Source: Vreelandella neptunia
GTDB lineage: Bacteria; Pseudomonadota; Gammaproteobacteria; Pseudomonadales; Halomonadaceae
Assembly (NCBI RefSeq): GCF_022489065.1
Contig: NZ_JAKVTW010000002.1
Span: 1-64,000, forward strand
Reading direction: 5' to 3'
DNA length: 64,000 nt
The translations under genes and the position numbers were made by a program. The notes under the pieces were generated by a model. It did not search any database and was not told the origin of the DNA. It saw only the letters and a list, made by a program, of their open reading frames with translations. Each line of letters opens with the position of its first letter. The first letter of the stretch is position 1. Of the stretch, positions 9,174 to 19,430 are shown piece by piece.

Positions 9174-10202
9174 TTAGGCAGCTTTTAAACGACGGCGCTG
9201 ACGATACTGATCCACGACTACCGCAGCGACGATAATGGCGCCTTTCACGATGTCCTGGTAGTAAGCGTCGACACCTAAAAAGGTGAAGCCACTAAGCATC
9301 ACACCTAAAATGAGTGCGCCGATAACGGTGCCAGCAATACGCCCGACACCACCCGCTAGGCTGGTGCCGCCGATAACGGCTGCGGCAATGGCATCAAGCT
9401 CGTACATCAAGCCCATACCTGCTTGGCCTGTACCCGCACGAGCCGACGCCACTACACCGGCCAGACCCGCTAGCAGACCTGCAATGGCATAGACCATGAT
9501 GAGGTGGCGACGCACATTGATACCGGAGACACGAGCAGCCTGGGGGTTGGCGCCAATGGCATAGGTATATTTGCCGTAGCGGGTGTACTTCAGTGCGATG
9601 TGGAAGAGCACGGCTACCGCCAGGAAGATAATCACCGGGTTGGCGCCGGATCCGATCCACGTGAATTGATCAGTTAACATACTGACTGGCTGACCATCGG
9701 TATAAGCGCGTGCCACGCCACGAGCACTGACCATCATGCCCAGTGTGGCAATAAACGGGGGAATGACGGCGAAAGCGATCAGGGCACCATTGATTAACCC
9801 CGCCAGGGCACCTACGATCAACCCAGCGGCCAGAGGAATGACCCAAGGCATGTTAGTCAGGGCTGGGTAAACGGCCCGTGCGTACTCGGATTGTTGCGCC
9901 AAACTTGCAGTGACCATTGCCGTAAGAGCAAGTACCGACCCCGATGACAGATCGATACCCCCGGTGATAATAACCTGGGTCACGCCGATGGCGATGATGC
10001 CAATGATCGACATCTGCAAAATCATGATCAACAAACGCTGGGGATTCATCAGGAAGGAGTCGCCGCGCACGATCCAGCCAAGGATCTCGAAAAGTATCGC
10101 GATGCCGACCAAAACGAGGAAAATGCTTACCTCGGTAGGAATCTTCTTCTTACGCTTCTTGACCACCTCCAGGTGGTCAGTAGGTTCCATTGTCTTGTTC
10201 AT
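9174..10202 (-). CDS. iatP: Sugar ABC transporter permease, probably for inositol
   Basis: The 342-aa membrane protein belongs to the RbsC/XylH/MglC permease group. It shows repeated hydrophobic segments and the family hallmark GGIDLSSGS near residue 80, plus GINVRR and the AAVIGGTSLAGGVG motif. It lies between the ATPase and iolB genes. Operon position makes inositol the likely substrate, as for the Caulobacter-type IatP. GAGGT precedes the ATG. Confidence 0.85.
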   Translation of the reverse strand: MNKTMEPTDHLEVVKKRKKKIPTEVSIFLVLVGIAILFEILGWIVRGDSFLMNPQRLLIMILQMSIIGIIAIGVTQVIITGGIDLSSGSVLALTAMVTASLAQQSEYARAVYPALTNMPWVIPLAAGLIVGALAGLINGALIAFAVIPPFIATLGMMVSARGVARAYTDGQPVSMLTDQFTWIGSGANPVIIFLAVAVLFHIALKYTRYGKYTYAIGANPQAARVSGINVRRHLIMVYAIAGLLAGLAGVVASARAGTGQAGMGLMYELDAIAAAVIGGTSLAGGVGRIAGTVIGALILGVMLSGFTFLGVDAYYQDIVKGAIIVAAVVVDQYRQRRRLKAA

Positions 10203-10242
10203 TGTTATTTACCTCATTGATACTCGTGGCTCGTGGACTTGA

Positions 10243-11793
10243 TCAGTCTTCAATAACGGTCGGTTTCACCGGTGAGGATGCTAGTTGCATGATGTTGACT
10301 TGGTTGGCTTCGCTGCGGTCAAGAAAACCGGTGACTTTGCCTTCATGCATCACCATGATGCGGTCGCTCATGCCCAACACTTCGGGCAATTCAGAAGAGA
10401 TCATGATCACGGCGACGCCTCGTTTGACGAGTTTGGTAATCAGTTTATGAATTTCGGCCTTGGCGCCTACGTCGATGCCGCGGGTAGGTTCATCTAGGAT
10501 CAGAATGCGCGGATTGGTCATCAGCCAACGACCAATCAACACCTTCTGCTGGTTGCCACCCGAGAGGTTACCAATGCGCTCTTCCATGGAAGGGGTCTTG
10601 ACGTTCAATTGCTCTTTCATCGAATCACACTCTTGATCAAGGCGATTCTGTTCAACGAACGTGGCGCGGGTGTAGCCATCACGTAGCACCGCCAGCTCCA
10701 TGTTTTCGATGACCGAGAGGCCGAGGAATAAACCGGTTTCCTTGCGATCCTCAGTAAGCAGCGCTAGTCCGCGAAGCATGGCCTGATGGGGCGAGCTGAT
10801 GATTTCTTTTTTGCCATCAATGGAAATGCTGCCCGAGGTGGGAGGTGTTACCCCAAACAGCGTTTCGGCTATATTGGTACGACCCGAGCCCACCAGGCCT
10901 GCGAAGCCGAGAATTTCGCCAGCACGCACCTCAAAGCTAATATTCTCGAATACACTGTCCAAGCAAAGGTTTTCCACCGATAGCACTACATCGCCGATCG
11001 GCACCTCTTCTTTGGGAAACATTTGAGTGACTTCACGACCGACCATCAGCTTAATAATTTCACTAGATGTTATGTCGCTGGCCGCGGCGGAGTGGATAAA
11101 CTGGCCATCACGAAAAATCGAAATATCATCGGCTATCTCAAACACCTCATCCATCTTGTGTGTGATGTAGATGATTCCTTTGCCCTGGGCGCGCAGGTCG
11201 TTAATAATCCGGAACAGATGTTCCACCTCCCTGTCGGCCAGTGATGAAGTGGGCTCGTCCATGATCAACACCTCGGAGTCAAAGGAGACAGCTTTAGCAA
11301 TCTCAATCATCTGACGACCGGCTACTGTGAGCTTTCGAACCTCCATTTCAGGATCCATGTCGATACCCAGCCGTTCGAATAGCGCCTCGGTCATCTTGAA
11401 CATTCGTCCATGATCGACCATGCCAAAGACATTGAGCGGTTCACGACGGATCCAGATATTCTCGGCGATACTCATGAAGGGCATCAGGTTGAGCTCCTGA
11501 TGGATCATCGCGATACCAGCTTGAAGGGCATCCAGCGGGCCATGTAACTCCAGCGGCAAGCCATTAAGACGAACCTCTCCCTGGTCAGGGATATAGACGC
11601 CAGCGATGATCTTCATCAGCGTGGATTTTCCAGCACCGTTCTCGCCCATCAAGGCATGAACCGTGCCGGGTCTGACCCGCAGTTGAACGTTATCGAGAGC
11701 CACCACACCGGGGAAGGCTTTGCGAACATCGGCGACTTCGAGAATAAACTCGGCAGTGTTAGGGGCTAGGGCTCCAGCAGTCATTGTTGCCAT
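10243..11793 (-). CDS. iatA: Sugar ABC transporter ATP-binding protein with two ATPase domains
   Basis: The 516-aa product is a CUT2-type ATPase like RbsA/MglA. The first domain has Walker [10 protein letters not shown], the signature [14 protein letters not shown] and Walker [12 protein letters not shown]. The second domain has a degenerate Walker A (GLVGSGRTN), an intact signature LSGGNQQKV and [12 protein letters not shown]. This one-good, one-degenerate arrangement is normal in the group. AGGAGG stands 7 bases before the ATG. It powers the importer encoded with it. Confidence 0.88.
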   Translation of the reverse strand: MATMTAGALAPNTAEFILEVADVRKAFPGVVALDNVQLRVRPGTVHALMGENGAGKSTLMKIIAGVYIPDQGEVRLNGLPLELHGPLDALQAGIAMIHQELNLMPFMSIAENIWIRREPLNVFGMVDHGRMFKMTEALFERLGIDMDPEMEVRKLTVAGRQMIEIAKAVSFDSEVLIMDEPTSSLADREVEHLFRIINDLRAQGKGIIYITHKMDEVFEIADDISIFRDGQFIHSAAASDITSSEIIKLMVGREVTQMFPKEEVPIGDVVLSVENLCLDSVFENISFEVRAGEILGFAGLVGSGRTNIAETLFGVTPPTSGSISIDGKKEIISSPHQAMLRGLALLTEDRKETGLFLGLSVIENMELAVLRDGYTRATFVEQNRLDQECDSMKEQLNVKTPSMEERIGNLSGGNQQKVLIGRWLMTNPRILILDEPTRGIDVGAKAEIHKLITKLVKRGVAVIMISSELPEVLGMSDRIMVMHEGKVTGFLDRSEANQVNIMQLASSPVKPTVIED

Positions 11794-11820
11794 GCTATAT
11801 CCTCCTGAGACGCTAAGACG

Positions 11821-11839
11821 GGCCCGCCACTGGCGGGCC
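11821..11839 (-). promoter_or_regulatory. Intercistronic hairpin after the binding-protein gene
   Basis: GGCCCGCC and GGCGGGCC pair around a 3-base loop, 5 bases after the ibpA stop. No T-run follows. Such hairpins often protect the abundant binding-protein message while reducing read-through to the ATPase gene. Confidence 0.6.
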
Positions 11840-11844
11840 TTATC

Positions 11845-12762
11845 TCATTGATTGGCAAGAAACTCTTCAAGAGTCTCGGGAGTAATCAACTGAAAAGGTA
11901 CTAAAGTGATATTCTCGACTTCCCTGCCTTCTGCCAGATCAATCGCCGCCTTCACGGCTCCGCCGCCTTGACCAACAGGATCTTGGAAGACCGTCACGGC
12001 CATTTCGCCGTTTTGCATGGATTCAATAGCATCGCGTGTGGCATCAATGCCGCCGACAAAAATGTCGTCGGGGGAAATTCCCAGCTGGCGCATGGCATTG
12101 AGAGCGCCGATAGCCATCTCATCGTTGTTAGCGGCGATGGCATTGATCTCTTGACCCCCCACCACCCAGTTGGTCATCAGGTCAATGGCCTTAGTACGCT
12201 GGTAGTCGGCGGGTTGTTCCGCGACGATCTCGATGCCGGGATACTCGGCAGCGATTTCCTTGACCCCTTCGGTGCGTTGGTGTGTCGCTCCTGAGGAAAG
12301 CTCGCCCAGCATGATGGCAACGTTACCTTCACCACCGAGTTTCTCGGCCAGCGCCCGCATTTGCATCTCACCAGAGACCTTCTGGTCAGAACCGACAAAA
12401 ACCACGCCGTCCTTATTTAAGTCGTTACCTTCAGGTTCGCGATTTACATAGACTAAAGGGATTTCCTGCAATACAGCCTCTCCTGTCATGCGTGATGTTG
12501 CTGCTGTATCCACGGGGTTAATTATGATGGCATCCACTCCTTGGGCAGCAAGGCTTTGTACTTGGCTAAGCTGTCGGCCAATATCACCTTGAGCATCTAA
12601 AAACTGGATATCGTAACCCTGGGTTTGTGCCTCTGCCTCCATAGCTTGGCGCATGGAGGTTAGAAAATTGTCGTCAAACCAGGCAACGGAGACGCCGATA
12701 GACTGTGCCATGGCAGATGTACAGGTGGCGGCTAGAGCGGCGCCGAGTAGAAGGCGTTTCAT
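11845..12762 (-). CDS. ibpA: Periplasmic sugar-binding protein, probably for inositol
   Basis: The 305-aa product starts with a clear Sec signal peptide (MKRLLLGAALAATCTSAMAQ) and then has the periplasmic-binding-protein fold of the RbsB group: LDAQGDIGRQLSQVQSL, GVDAIIINPVDT, IAANNDEMAIGAL and FVGGIDATRDA. It is the first gene of the import operon. Three elements like the operator of the RpiR regulator lie upstream. Inositol as ligand is inferred from context and resemblance to IbpA-type proteins. Confidence 0.87.
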   Translation of the reverse strand: MKRLLLGAALAATCTSAMAQSIGVSVAWFDDNFLTSMRQAMEAEAQTQGYDIQFLDAQGDIGRQLSQVQSLAAQGVDAIIINPVDTAATSRMTGEAVLQEIPLVYVNREPEGNDLNKDGVVFVGSDQKVSGEMQMRALAEKLGGEGNVAIMLGELSSGATHQRTEGVKEIAAEYPGIEIVAEQPADYQRTKAIDLMTNWVVGGQEINAIAANNDEMAIGALNAMRQLGISPDDIFVGGIDATRDAIESMQNGEMAVTVFQDPVGQGGGAVKAAIDLAEGREVENITLVPFQLITPETLEEFLANQ

Positions 12763-12839
12763 AGGTATTCTCCTGAGTAATTGTTGTGGTTGTTATCACC
12801 ATCTCGGATACGGCTATGAGTGTGCATATATCCTATGTA

Positions 12840-12855
12840 TGGAATTTAGATTCTA
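12840..12855. promoter_or_regulatory. iol operator-like palindrome upstream of the import operon
   Basis: TGGAAT-TTAG-ATTCTA, a 6-4-6 inverted repeat shared with four other sites in this window. It lies 78 bp before the ibpA start. Confidence 0.65.
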
Positions 12856-12878
12856 TTCACGGCAAAAGCAAAATTTTA

Positions 12879-12904
12879 ATTCCATACTTTGGTATAAATG
12901 GAAT
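12879..12904. promoter_or_regulatory. Second inverted repeat upstream of the import operon
   Basis: Perfect arms ATTCCAT and ATGGAAT are separated by 12 bases. The arms match the half-site of the 16-bp iol palindrome, so this may be an auxiliary binding site. Confidence 0.4.
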
Positions 12905-13132
12905 ATTTGTTTCCTTTTTTGGCATCTTTTGATTAGTAGTTACTTAAAAAAATCTTATGTTTTTGCTAAGGAGAGTGACTGGGTTCTAAAGCGCTTCATG
13001 TTTCGCTGCGTAGTCGTAGTGAAAAATGCCAAGGAGGGGAGAGTTGCGAGTGACTGATAGGCCGGCGGCATCTTAAATCAGACACTCTTAAAACGGGAGA
13101 AAGGTGGCGCTCGGTATTCACAACGCCAGCGA

Positions 13133-14032
13133 TTAAGGCTGGTCAGGCTGGCTGAGGCTTTTTTTCAAATCCAGCGCTTTGTCCTGACGAACGCCGAGCG
13201 AAATAGCAAGTGTCTGAGTAAGGCAGAGCGAAGCAGTTAGTCCTCGAAAACTCTTTACTTCTGCTTCGTGCACTATCAGAGCTACGTCAGACAAGCGTAC
13301 TAATGGGCTGAGGCTTGAGTCTGTCAAAACCACCAAGGGGATGCCTCTTCGGTGAGCCTCTTCAGCGACATCACGGGATTCCTGAGCGTAAGGGGCGAAG
13401 CTGATAATTAGTAGAGCATCATGAGTACCCACTGCCTTTACCTGCTCGCTGTACATACCGCCAAGACCATTCATAAGAAAGGCGGGTTTCTCTATATGGT
13501 GAAGGGCATAGGTCATATAGCTAGCTACCACAAAGCTGCGGCGTGCGCCCATTACATGGACGGCATTAGCCTTTTCAAAAATATCCAACGCACTCTCCAA
13601 GTGATCTGGAATAATCCGATCAGGAAGCTGTTGAAGAGCTTCTTGGTTGGCACTGGCAAATTCCCATAGTAGTTGAGTGCTGTCCGGTGTTTCACCGGTT
13701 GCAGTGCGTACTGCACGGATGCGTTCGTTGTAATTGGGTAATTCATCAAACAGGCGGGCGCGGAAAAGCTGCTGCATCTCCGAGAACCCTGAAAATCCAA
13801 AGCTATTAGAAAATCGAATTAGCGTTGATGGCGTAACGCCAGCTTGTTGGGCTAGCTGAGCGACGGTCGCGAAAGCAACTTCTTGAGGATGATCCAAAAG
13901 AAACCGTGCTGTCTGCTGCAAGCGGCGGCTCAGAGAGGGGTAATTAGCGGTGATCCGCTCTTCTAGTGTTGTAAAACTCTGTGGCACTTGGCTCATATGG
14001 GTTGCCCTGCTGGTCACATTTAATGTTGTCAT
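13133..14032 (-). CDS. RpiR-family transcriptional regulator, probable inositol regulator
   Basis: The 299-aa product has an N-terminal helix-turn-helix (ATVAQLAQQAGVTPSTLIRF, about residues 57-76) and a C-terminal SIS sugar-phosphate-binding domain (VHVMGARRSFVVASYMTYAL; LIISFAPYAQESRDVAEEA). RpiR proteins sense phosphorylated sugars and are known inositol regulators in other proteobacteria. The gene sits between the import operon and the divergent plus-strand iol genes. One palindrome lies just before its own start, suggesting autoregulation. No strong ribosome binding site marks the start; the ATG at codon 13 is an alternative. Confidence 0.88.
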   Translation of the reverse strand: MTTLNVTSRATHMSQVPQSFTTLEERITANYPSLSRRLQQTARFLLDHPQEVAFATVAQLAQQAGVTPSTLIRFSNSFGFSGFSEMQQLFRARLFDELPNYNERIRAVRTATGETPDSTQLLWEFASANQEALQQLPDRIIPDHLESALDIFEKANAVHVMGARRSFVVASYMTYALHHIEKPAFLMNGLGGMYSEQVKAVGTHDALLIISFAPYAQESRDVAEEAHRRGIPLVVLTDSSLSPLVRLSDVALIVHEAEVKSFRGLTASLCLTQTLAISLGVRQDKALDLKKSLSQPDQP

Positions 14033-14061
14033 CGTATATGTGATCCATAGCGTAGTTAAAT

Positions 14062-14077
14062 GGGAATATAAATTCTA
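14062..14077. promoter_or_regulatory. iol operator-like palindrome before the rpiR-type gene
   Basis: GGGAAT-ATAA-ATTCTA, 30 bp upstream of the regulator start. It fits the shared 6-4-6 pattern with one change in the left arm. Confidence 0.65.
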
Positions 14078-14273
14078 TATATGCTTTTCGTTAGCACCAA
14101 GTAAATCATCACAAGTACATGTGTGAGAATTTTTTGAGCTTAGCGGTACTGCTTTGGTCGAAGGTGCGACCTAAGATTAGCGTAATGAAAACAATAAATT
14201 ATTGATTTCATTACTAACGACTTGAGTTGATGCCAAACAACAAAAGAATCGAATATTCTGTACGTTGCTTGTA

Positions 14274-14289
14274 TGGAATGTATATTCTA
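14274..14289. promoter_or_regulatory. iol operator-like palindrome before the plus-strand iol genes
   Basis: TGGAAT-GTAT-ATTCTA, about 100 bp before the ATG at 14393. A smaller palindrome GAATATTC lies at 14251-14258. Confidence 0.65.
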
Positions 14290-14392
14290 TCCTCGTTTTA
14301 ATGTTGGACATCATTGCTTGGCTAGCCCCAGCAGCTGAGCTCGTTTTTGTCCTATTTAAGAAAAACAACCAAGCCCACTATTGGAGACCTTC

Positions 14393-15217
14393 ATGGCACA
14401 AAACTCTATTAAATTCGCGCTGAATCATATGGTTAACCCACGCTGGACACCTCAGCAGCTAATCGAAGCCGCCGCTGAAATGGGCGTAGGTGCAGTAGAA
14501 CTGCGCAACGACGTGGGCGGCAACAGTATCGTTGATCTTGATTCTGCAAGCAGTGCTGGTCAGCGAGCACGAGAATTAGGCATTGAGGTTTTGAGCATTA
14601 ATGCGCTTTACCCCTTCAACGTTTGGAACGAAGAGCGTGAGGATCAGGCAGAGACGCTAGCTCAGTGGGTTCATGCAGCGGGCGGACGAGGGTTAGTACT
14701 CTGCCCGCTAGTAGATGCCGAGAACATAGCCAGTGACGAAGAGCGCAAGGCTGGCTTGGAGCAAGCGCTAACGGCGTTGGATAAAGTATTGGGTCGTTAT
14801 GACTTACAGGGGTTTGTTGAGCCCCTCGGATTCCCCATCTCCTCGTTGCGGACTAAAGGCGAAGCGATAGAGGCCATTGAGGCACTTAACCTGTCATCGC
14901 GTTTTTCACTAGTACACGACACTTTCCATCATCAAGGCGCCAGTGAGTCTGATGTTTTTGCTGATATGACTGGGTTGGTACATATCTCTGGACTTGAAGA
15001 TCCCGATGTCACCTTTGAAGACATGTTAGATGAGCATCGCCTACTAGTAAGCACTCAAGATCGTCTCGATAACGTAGGGCAACTTAAGCGTTTGTTAAGT
15101 AGTGGCTACAACGGGTATGTCTCTTTTGAGCCTTTTGCCGCATCGGTACATCAACAGAAAGATCCAGTTGTAGCGCTCCGAGACAGTATGACATTTATTC
15201 AGCATCAGCTGGGCTAG
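14393..15217 (+). CDS. Xylose-isomerase-like TIM-barrel protein, inosose isomerase candidate
   Basis: The 274-aa product belongs to the sugar phosphate isomerase/epimerase TIM-barrel family (AP endonuclease 2 fold). Visible landmarks are MGVGAVELRND, INALYPFN, GFVEPLGFP, LVHDTFHH and YVSFEPFA, which include the usual metal-ligand Glu, Asp, His and Glu positions. GGAG lies 6 bases before the ATG. It heads the iolH-iolG run downstream of an iol palindrome. IolI-like 2-keto-inositol isomerase activity is plausible, but the exact family member cannot be fixed by eye. Confidence 0.8.
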   Translation: MAQNSIKFALNHMVNPRWTPQQLIEAAAEMGVGAVELRNDVGGNSIVDLDSASSAGQRARELGIEVLSINALYPFNVWNEEREDQAETLAQWVHAAGGRGLVLCPLVDAENIASDEERKAGLEQALTALDKVLGRYDLQGFVEPLGFPISSLRTKGEAIEAIEALNLSSRFSLVHDTFHHQGASESDVFADMTGLVHISGLEDPDVTFEDMLDEHRLLVSTQDRLDNVGQLKRLLSSGYNGYVSFEPFAASVHQQKDPVVALRDSMTFIQHQLG

Positions 15218-15270
15218 CGCTGACCCTGTTATCGCGCTGCAAGCGCAATAATAAAGACAAGGAGAATTTG

Positions 15271-16167
15271 ATGAAAATCGCTCTCGATCCGCATATGCAT
15301 CGGCATCTTTCGCTGCCAGAAACGTGTCGGCTAACCAAAGAGCTCGGTTACGATTACATCGAGCTGTCGCCCCGCCCCGATTTCATGGTGTGGTGGACTC
15401 GGCCACGTGCTTATCCTGATGCTATCAGGTCATTTAAAAAAGCCATGAAAGAGCATGATGTTGGCCTTGCTACTATGCAGCCGATGTATCGATGGTCCAG
15501 CCCCTATCGCGACGAATGGGAAATGGCCATGGATAACTGGAAAAGGATTATCGAAGTGGCGGTAGAGCTTGATAATCCGCTGCTGATTTCCGAGTTTGGG
15601 CGCGGTGGTTCAGTGGAGCGTTCTCAGGCAGACCGAGCAGGAATCCATACGCCGGAAGCGTGTGAAAACGCCTTTTGGCGCTCAATGGATGTATTGGTAC
15701 CCATTCTGGAGCGTGAAGGGCTAACGCTAAGTATCGAGCCGCACCCCGAGGATTGGGTTGAAACCATGGCGCCTGCGGCTGAGATCATCAAGACCATTAA
15801 CTCGCCTGCCATTAAAAGCTCCTATATTGCCCCTCACAGCTTTTTCTACGGTGACGACCTAGCGACCACCATTCGCGCCACCAAAGGTGAGTTGGTTCAT
15901 GCCCGCGTGGCCGATACGTTTAACCACAAAGCCTCTTCAGAACTGCGCTATATCGTTAATCCCCCCGGCTCCACTGCCCGTGTCCATCAGCACCTTGATA
16001 TGGGGGAAGGGGAAATAGATTGGGACGTGTTCTTCAAGACGCTGCATGAAATAGGTTTTGATGGCGTGCTTTCCAGCTGTGTCTTTGGCTGGGAAGAGCG
16101 GGCGGAAGCCTCCAATCGGTTTATGCGCGGCGAGATTCAGCGCTACGTCGACAAGTACTGGAAATAA
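15271..16167 (+). CDS. iolH: IolH-type TIM-barrel protein
   Basis: The 298-aa product begins [20 protein letters not shown], followed by [11 protein letters not shown]. This is the typical opening of IolH proteins, which share the xylose-isomerase-like fold. Candidate metal ligands occur in [20 protein letters not shown] and [10 protein letters not shown]. The ATG at 15271 follows AGGAGA with good spacing; an in-frame TTG three bases before is less likely. The biochemical role of IolH is not settled. It lies 14 bp before iolG. Confidence 0.85.
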   Translation: MKIALDPHMHRHLSLPETCRLTKELGYDYIELSPRPDFMVWWTRPRAYPDAIRSFKKAMKEHDVGLATMQPMYRWSSPYRDEWEMAMDNWKRIIEVAVELDNPLLISEFGRGGSVERSQADRAGIHTPEACENAFWRSMDVLVPILEREGLTLSIEPHPEDWVETMAPAAEIIKTINSPAIKSSYIAPHSFFYGDDLATTIRATKGELVHARVADTFNHKASSELRYIVNPPGSTARVHQHLDMGEGEIDWDVFFKTLHEIGFDGVLSSCVFGWEERAEASNRFMRGEIQRYVDKYWK

Positions 16168-16181
16168 CAAGGAAAACAACT

Positions 16182-17192
16182 ATGTCCGTTAATATTGGAA
16201 TCATCGGCACCGGAATGATCGGTGAGGAACACGCTCGTCGTATTACCGAGCAGCTGACAGGTGGTGTGATTGCGGCAGTCACTGACGTGAACCTCGATCA
16301 GGCCCGCGATGTGGTCAAGCGCTTGGGCATTGATGCGCAGGTGTTTGAGGACGGCCAATCACTGATTGCCGCTGATAATGTCGATGCGGTGATGGTGACG
16401 TCGTGGGGCCCGACCCATGAAGAATATGTGTTGGCGGCGATCAAGGCCGGCAAGCCCGTCTTTTGCGAAAAGCCCCTGGCGACCACGGCCGAAGGCTGCC
16501 GCCACATCATTGATGCCGAAATACAGGCTGGCAAGCGGCTCGTCCAGGTTGGCTTTATGCGTCGCTACGACAGTGGCTACCAGATGATGAAAGCGGCGAT
16601 TGATGGCAATCGACTGGGAGAGCCGTTAATCGTACATGCGGCCCACCGCAACCCGGAAGTGCCTGAGCGCTACGTTACCCCCATGGCGATTCACGACACG
16701 CTGATCCATGAGCTGGACACGTTCCGCTGGCTGTTGGACGACGACTACAAAAGCGCGCAGGTACTGTTTCCACGCAAGACACGCCATGCCCACAGCAAAG
16801 TGGAAGACCCGCAGATCGTGCTGCTTGAGACAGTGAAAGGCGTGCGTATTGATGTTGAAGTGTTTGTGAACTGTCAGTACGGCTATGACATTCAGTGTGA
16901 GGTCGTCGGCGAGGAAGGCATCGCTCGCTTGCCAGAGCCTCAGTCGTTGCAATTCCGCCAATCCGGCCAGCGTTCCAACGAGATATTGATGGATTGGAAA
17001 AAACGTTTCGGTGAGGCATTCGATGTCGAGCTTCAAGCGTTTATCGATGGCGTGGCGGCTGGCAACCTTGGCGGTCCTTCATCCTGGGACGGCTATGCGG
17101 CGGCTATTACGGGCGATGTGTGTGTCAAGGCGCAGGAGAGCGGGGCTATTGAGCCTATCGAGATGCCCAAACGGCCGGCTTTTTACGGATAA
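16182..17192 (+). CDS. iolG: Inositol 2-dehydrogenase
   Basis: The 336-aa product is a Gfo/Idh/MocA dehydrogenase with the NAD-binding [13 protein letters not shown] at the N-terminus, the catalytic CEKPLA, and the [20 protein letters not shown] stretch typical of inositol dehydrogenases. It oxidises myo-inositol to scyllo-inosose, the first catabolic step. AAGGA precedes the ATG. It closes the first plus-strand unit and is followed by a terminator. Confidence 0.93.
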   Translation: MSVNIGIIGTGMIGEEHARRITEQLTGGVIAAVTDVNLDQARDVVKRLGIDAQVFEDGQSLIAADNVDAVMVTSWGPTHEEYVLAAIKAGKPVFCEKPLATTAEGCRHIIDAEIQAGKRLVQVGFMRRYDSGYQMMKAAIDGNRLGEPLIVHAAHRNPEVPERYVTPMAIHDTLIHELDTFRWLLDDDYKSAQVLFPRKTRHAHSKVEDPQIVLLETVKGVRIDVEVFVNCQYGYDIQCEVVGEEGIARLPEPQSLQFRQSGQRSNEILMDWKKRFGEAFDVELQAFIDGVAAGNLGGPSSWDGYAAAITGDVCVKAQESGAIEPIEMPKRPAFYG

Positions 17193-17212
17193 CCACCAAG
17201 TGGCTCCTTTAG

Positions 17213-17244
17213 ACGGCTCCGGTGCTTGGCACGGAGCCGTTTTT
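17213..17244 (+). terminator. Rho-independent terminator after iolG
   Basis: ACGGCTCCG and CGGAGCCGT form a 9-bp stem around a 10-base loop, followed by TTTTT. Confidence 0.85.
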
Positions 17245-17328
17245 GTATGCGTTGGCGTATTGGGTGTGATGTTCAACCAAAGCACTATGCAAAACGTATT
17301 GGATCAATAGTTTCATATCTTGATATTT

Positions 17329-17344
17329 TGGAATATAAATTCTA
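17329..17344. promoter_or_regulatory. iol operator-like palindrome before iolC
   Basis: TGGAAT-ATAA-ATTCTA, about 115 bp before the iolC start. It is one of five sites with the same 6-4-6 layout. Confidence 0.7.
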
Positions 17345-17459
17345 TATTAAATAAAACGCCAACGAACAACAACGCCCATTCCTGAAAAGCCACAGCAACA
17401 CGATTTCTCTTTGTGAGTAACGCTGGGTGAAGGACTGGCTACGTGTAGGAAGTGATGCG

Positions 17460-19379
17460 ATGAAAGATAACAAAACACTTGACCTAATCTGCCTCGGGCG
17501 AGCGGCCGTTGACCTCTACGGCAAACAAGTGGGTAGCCGTTTGGAAGATATGAGCAGCTTTGCCAAGTACCTGGGGGGGTCGTCGGGCAATATCGCCTAT
17601 GGCACCGCTCGCCTGGGACTTAAAACGGCGATGCTGACGCGCGTGGGGGACGAGCACATGGGCCGCTTCGTGCGCGAAGAGTTGGCCAGAGCCGGTGTCG
17701 ACACCAGCCACGTCGTAACCGATAAAGAGCGGCTGACGGGGATGGTGGTACTGGGCATTAAAGACCGCGATACGTTTCCGCTGATCTTTTATCGGAATGA
17801 CTGTGCCGACATGGCCGTTGATAGCGGTGATTTCGATCCTGCCTTTATTGCCTCCAGCAACGCGCTGCTGATTACCGGTACGCACTTCTCGACAGAGCAA
17901 ACCTACAAGACCAGTAAAACAGCGATTGAATACGCCAAAGCTGCTGGCACCAAAGTCATTCTGGATATCGACTATCGCCCGGTACTGTGGGGTTTAACTA
18001 CGCTGGGAGATGGTGAAACCCGGTTCGTTTCTGATGAAGGCGTTAGCCGCCATTTACAGACGATTCTGCCTGACCTTGATCTGGTTGTAGGCACTGAGGA
18101 AGAAGTGCATATCGCTGGCAACAGCACCGATACCCTTACCGCACTGAAGCGTATTCGCGAACTCACAGATGCCACCATCGTGCTCAAGCTGGGGGCTCAG
18201 GGCTGTACGGTGCTTGACGGTGATATCCCCGGTAGTGAAGAAGACTTCGTGGTGCATACCGGGGTGCGCGTCGATGTGCTGAATGTATTGGGGGCTGGCG
18301 ATGCCTTTATGAGCGGCTTCTTGCGAGGCTGGCTGCGTAATGAAACTCATAAACGCAGCTGCGCTTATGCCAACGCTTGTGGTGCTCTTGTGGTCTCCCG
18401 TCACGGCTGCGCGCCAGCGATTCCCAGTGCTGAAGAGCTTGACGATTACCTCTCCAGAGCGGAGTCCATCGCCCGTCCAGACCTGGATGCCCGGCTTAAT
18501 TACCTGCACCGCGTGACCACTCAGCGCAACCCACAGCAGTGGGATGATCTCTGCATCATGGCGTTTGATCACCGCAAACAGCTCTTTGATATGGCCCGTG
18601 AAGAAGGGGCTGATGTCGCCAGGATTCCCTACCTGAAGCAGCTGCTTGTAAAAGCGACAGAGCGTGGTAGTGAGCAATTGGGTAGTAGTCGCGTGGGGGT
18701 ATTGATTGACGATACCTACGGCCAGGATGCGCTTAACGATGTCACCGGGCGAGGCTGGTGGATCGCCCGGCCGGTGGAACTGCCTAGCTCCCGGCCCATC
18801 GAACTGGAAGGCGGGCGCAGTATCGGCTCACGCCTTCAGCAATGGCCGAAGGAACATATCGTCAAGTGCCTTGTTTTCTACCACCCGGAAGATCAAGTGA
18901 CCCTGCGGCAAGCCCAGGAAAGGCAAGTGATGGAGCTTTATCACGCCTGTGCCGAGTCGGGCAATGAATTATTGCTGGAAATTATCCCGCCGCGTGACCT
19001 GGCTGCCGATGACGATATGTTCATCAATGCGATGCAGCGTTTTTACAATCTGGGCGTGCAGCCCGATTGGTGGAAACTTCCGCCGCAGTCGCCAGACGGC
19101 TGGCAGCGTATTGGCAGGTTACTCCAAGCCCGTGCGCCTCACTGCCGCGGTGTTGTGATGCTGGGCTTGGATGCGCCGTTGGATGAGCTTAAAAAAGGGT
19201 TAATGGATAGTGCCGGCGTCGATGTGTGTAAAGGCTTTGCCGTTGGTCGCACCATCTTTGGTGAGCCAAGCCGCCGCTGGCTACGTGGCGATTATGACGA
19301 TGAGCAGCTCATTGAAGCGGTGCTGGCCAATTATATGACCCTGGTTGATGCCTGGCAGATGCGCCAGCGCGAAGCCTAG
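17460..19379 (+). CDS. iolC: IolC kinase fused to a DUF2090 aldolase-like domain
   Basis: The 639-aa product is a fusion. Residues 1-330 are a PfkB-type 5-dehydro-2-deoxygluconokinase (ICLGRAAVDLYG, YLGGSSGNIAYG, catalytic GAGDAFMSGF). Residues about 340-639 are the DUF2090 domain (MAFDHRKQLFDMA; VCKGFAVGRTIFGEP), taken to be the 5-dehydro-2-deoxyphosphogluconate aldolase. The fusion is common in proteobacteria and would do two consecutive steps, explaining the absence of a separate iolJ. The ATG at 17460 is preferred because AGGAAG stands before it; a GTG at 17427 is the alternative. Confidence 0.92.
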   Translation: MKDNKTLDLICLGRAAVDLYGKQVGSRLEDMSSFAKYLGGSSGNIAYGTARLGLKTAMLTRVGDEHMGRFVREELARAGVDTSHVVTDKERLTGMVVLGIKDRDTFPLIFYRNDCADMAVDSGDFDPAFIASSNALLITGTHFSTEQTYKTSKTAIEYAKAAGTKVILDIDYRPVLWGLTTLGDGETRFVSDEGVSRHLQTILPDLDLVVGTEEEVHIAGNSTDTLTALKRIRELTDATIVLKLGAQGCTVLDGDIPGSEEDFVVHTGVRVDVLNVLGAGDAFMSGFLRGWLRNETHKRSCAYANACGALVVSRHGCAPAIPSAEELDDYLSRAESIARPDLDARLNYLHRVTTQRNPQQWDDLCIMAFDHRKQLFDMAREEGADVARIPYLKQLLVKATERGSEQLGSSRVGVLIDDTYGQDALNDVTGRGWWIARPVELPSSRPIELEGGRSIGSRLQQWPKEHIVKCLVFYHPEDQVTLRQAQERQVMELYHACAESGNELLLEIIPPRDLAADDDMFINAMQRFYNLGVQPDWWKLPPQSPDGWQRIGRLLQARAPHCRGVVMLGLDAPLDELKKGLMDSAGVDVCKGFAVGRTIFGEPSRRWLRGDYDDEQLIEAVLANYMTLVDAWQMRQREA

Positions 19380-19430
19380 CGTCCATTTTATGACAAGTGC
19401 ATTCCAGTTTATGACAAGAGTGACAAGGCT

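Noticed and set aside
12653..13057. Plus-strand frame of 134 codons between the binding-protein and regulator genes
   Set aside because: Its first part is antisense to the ibpA signal peptide and its second part covers the operator region; no ribosome binding site or family.
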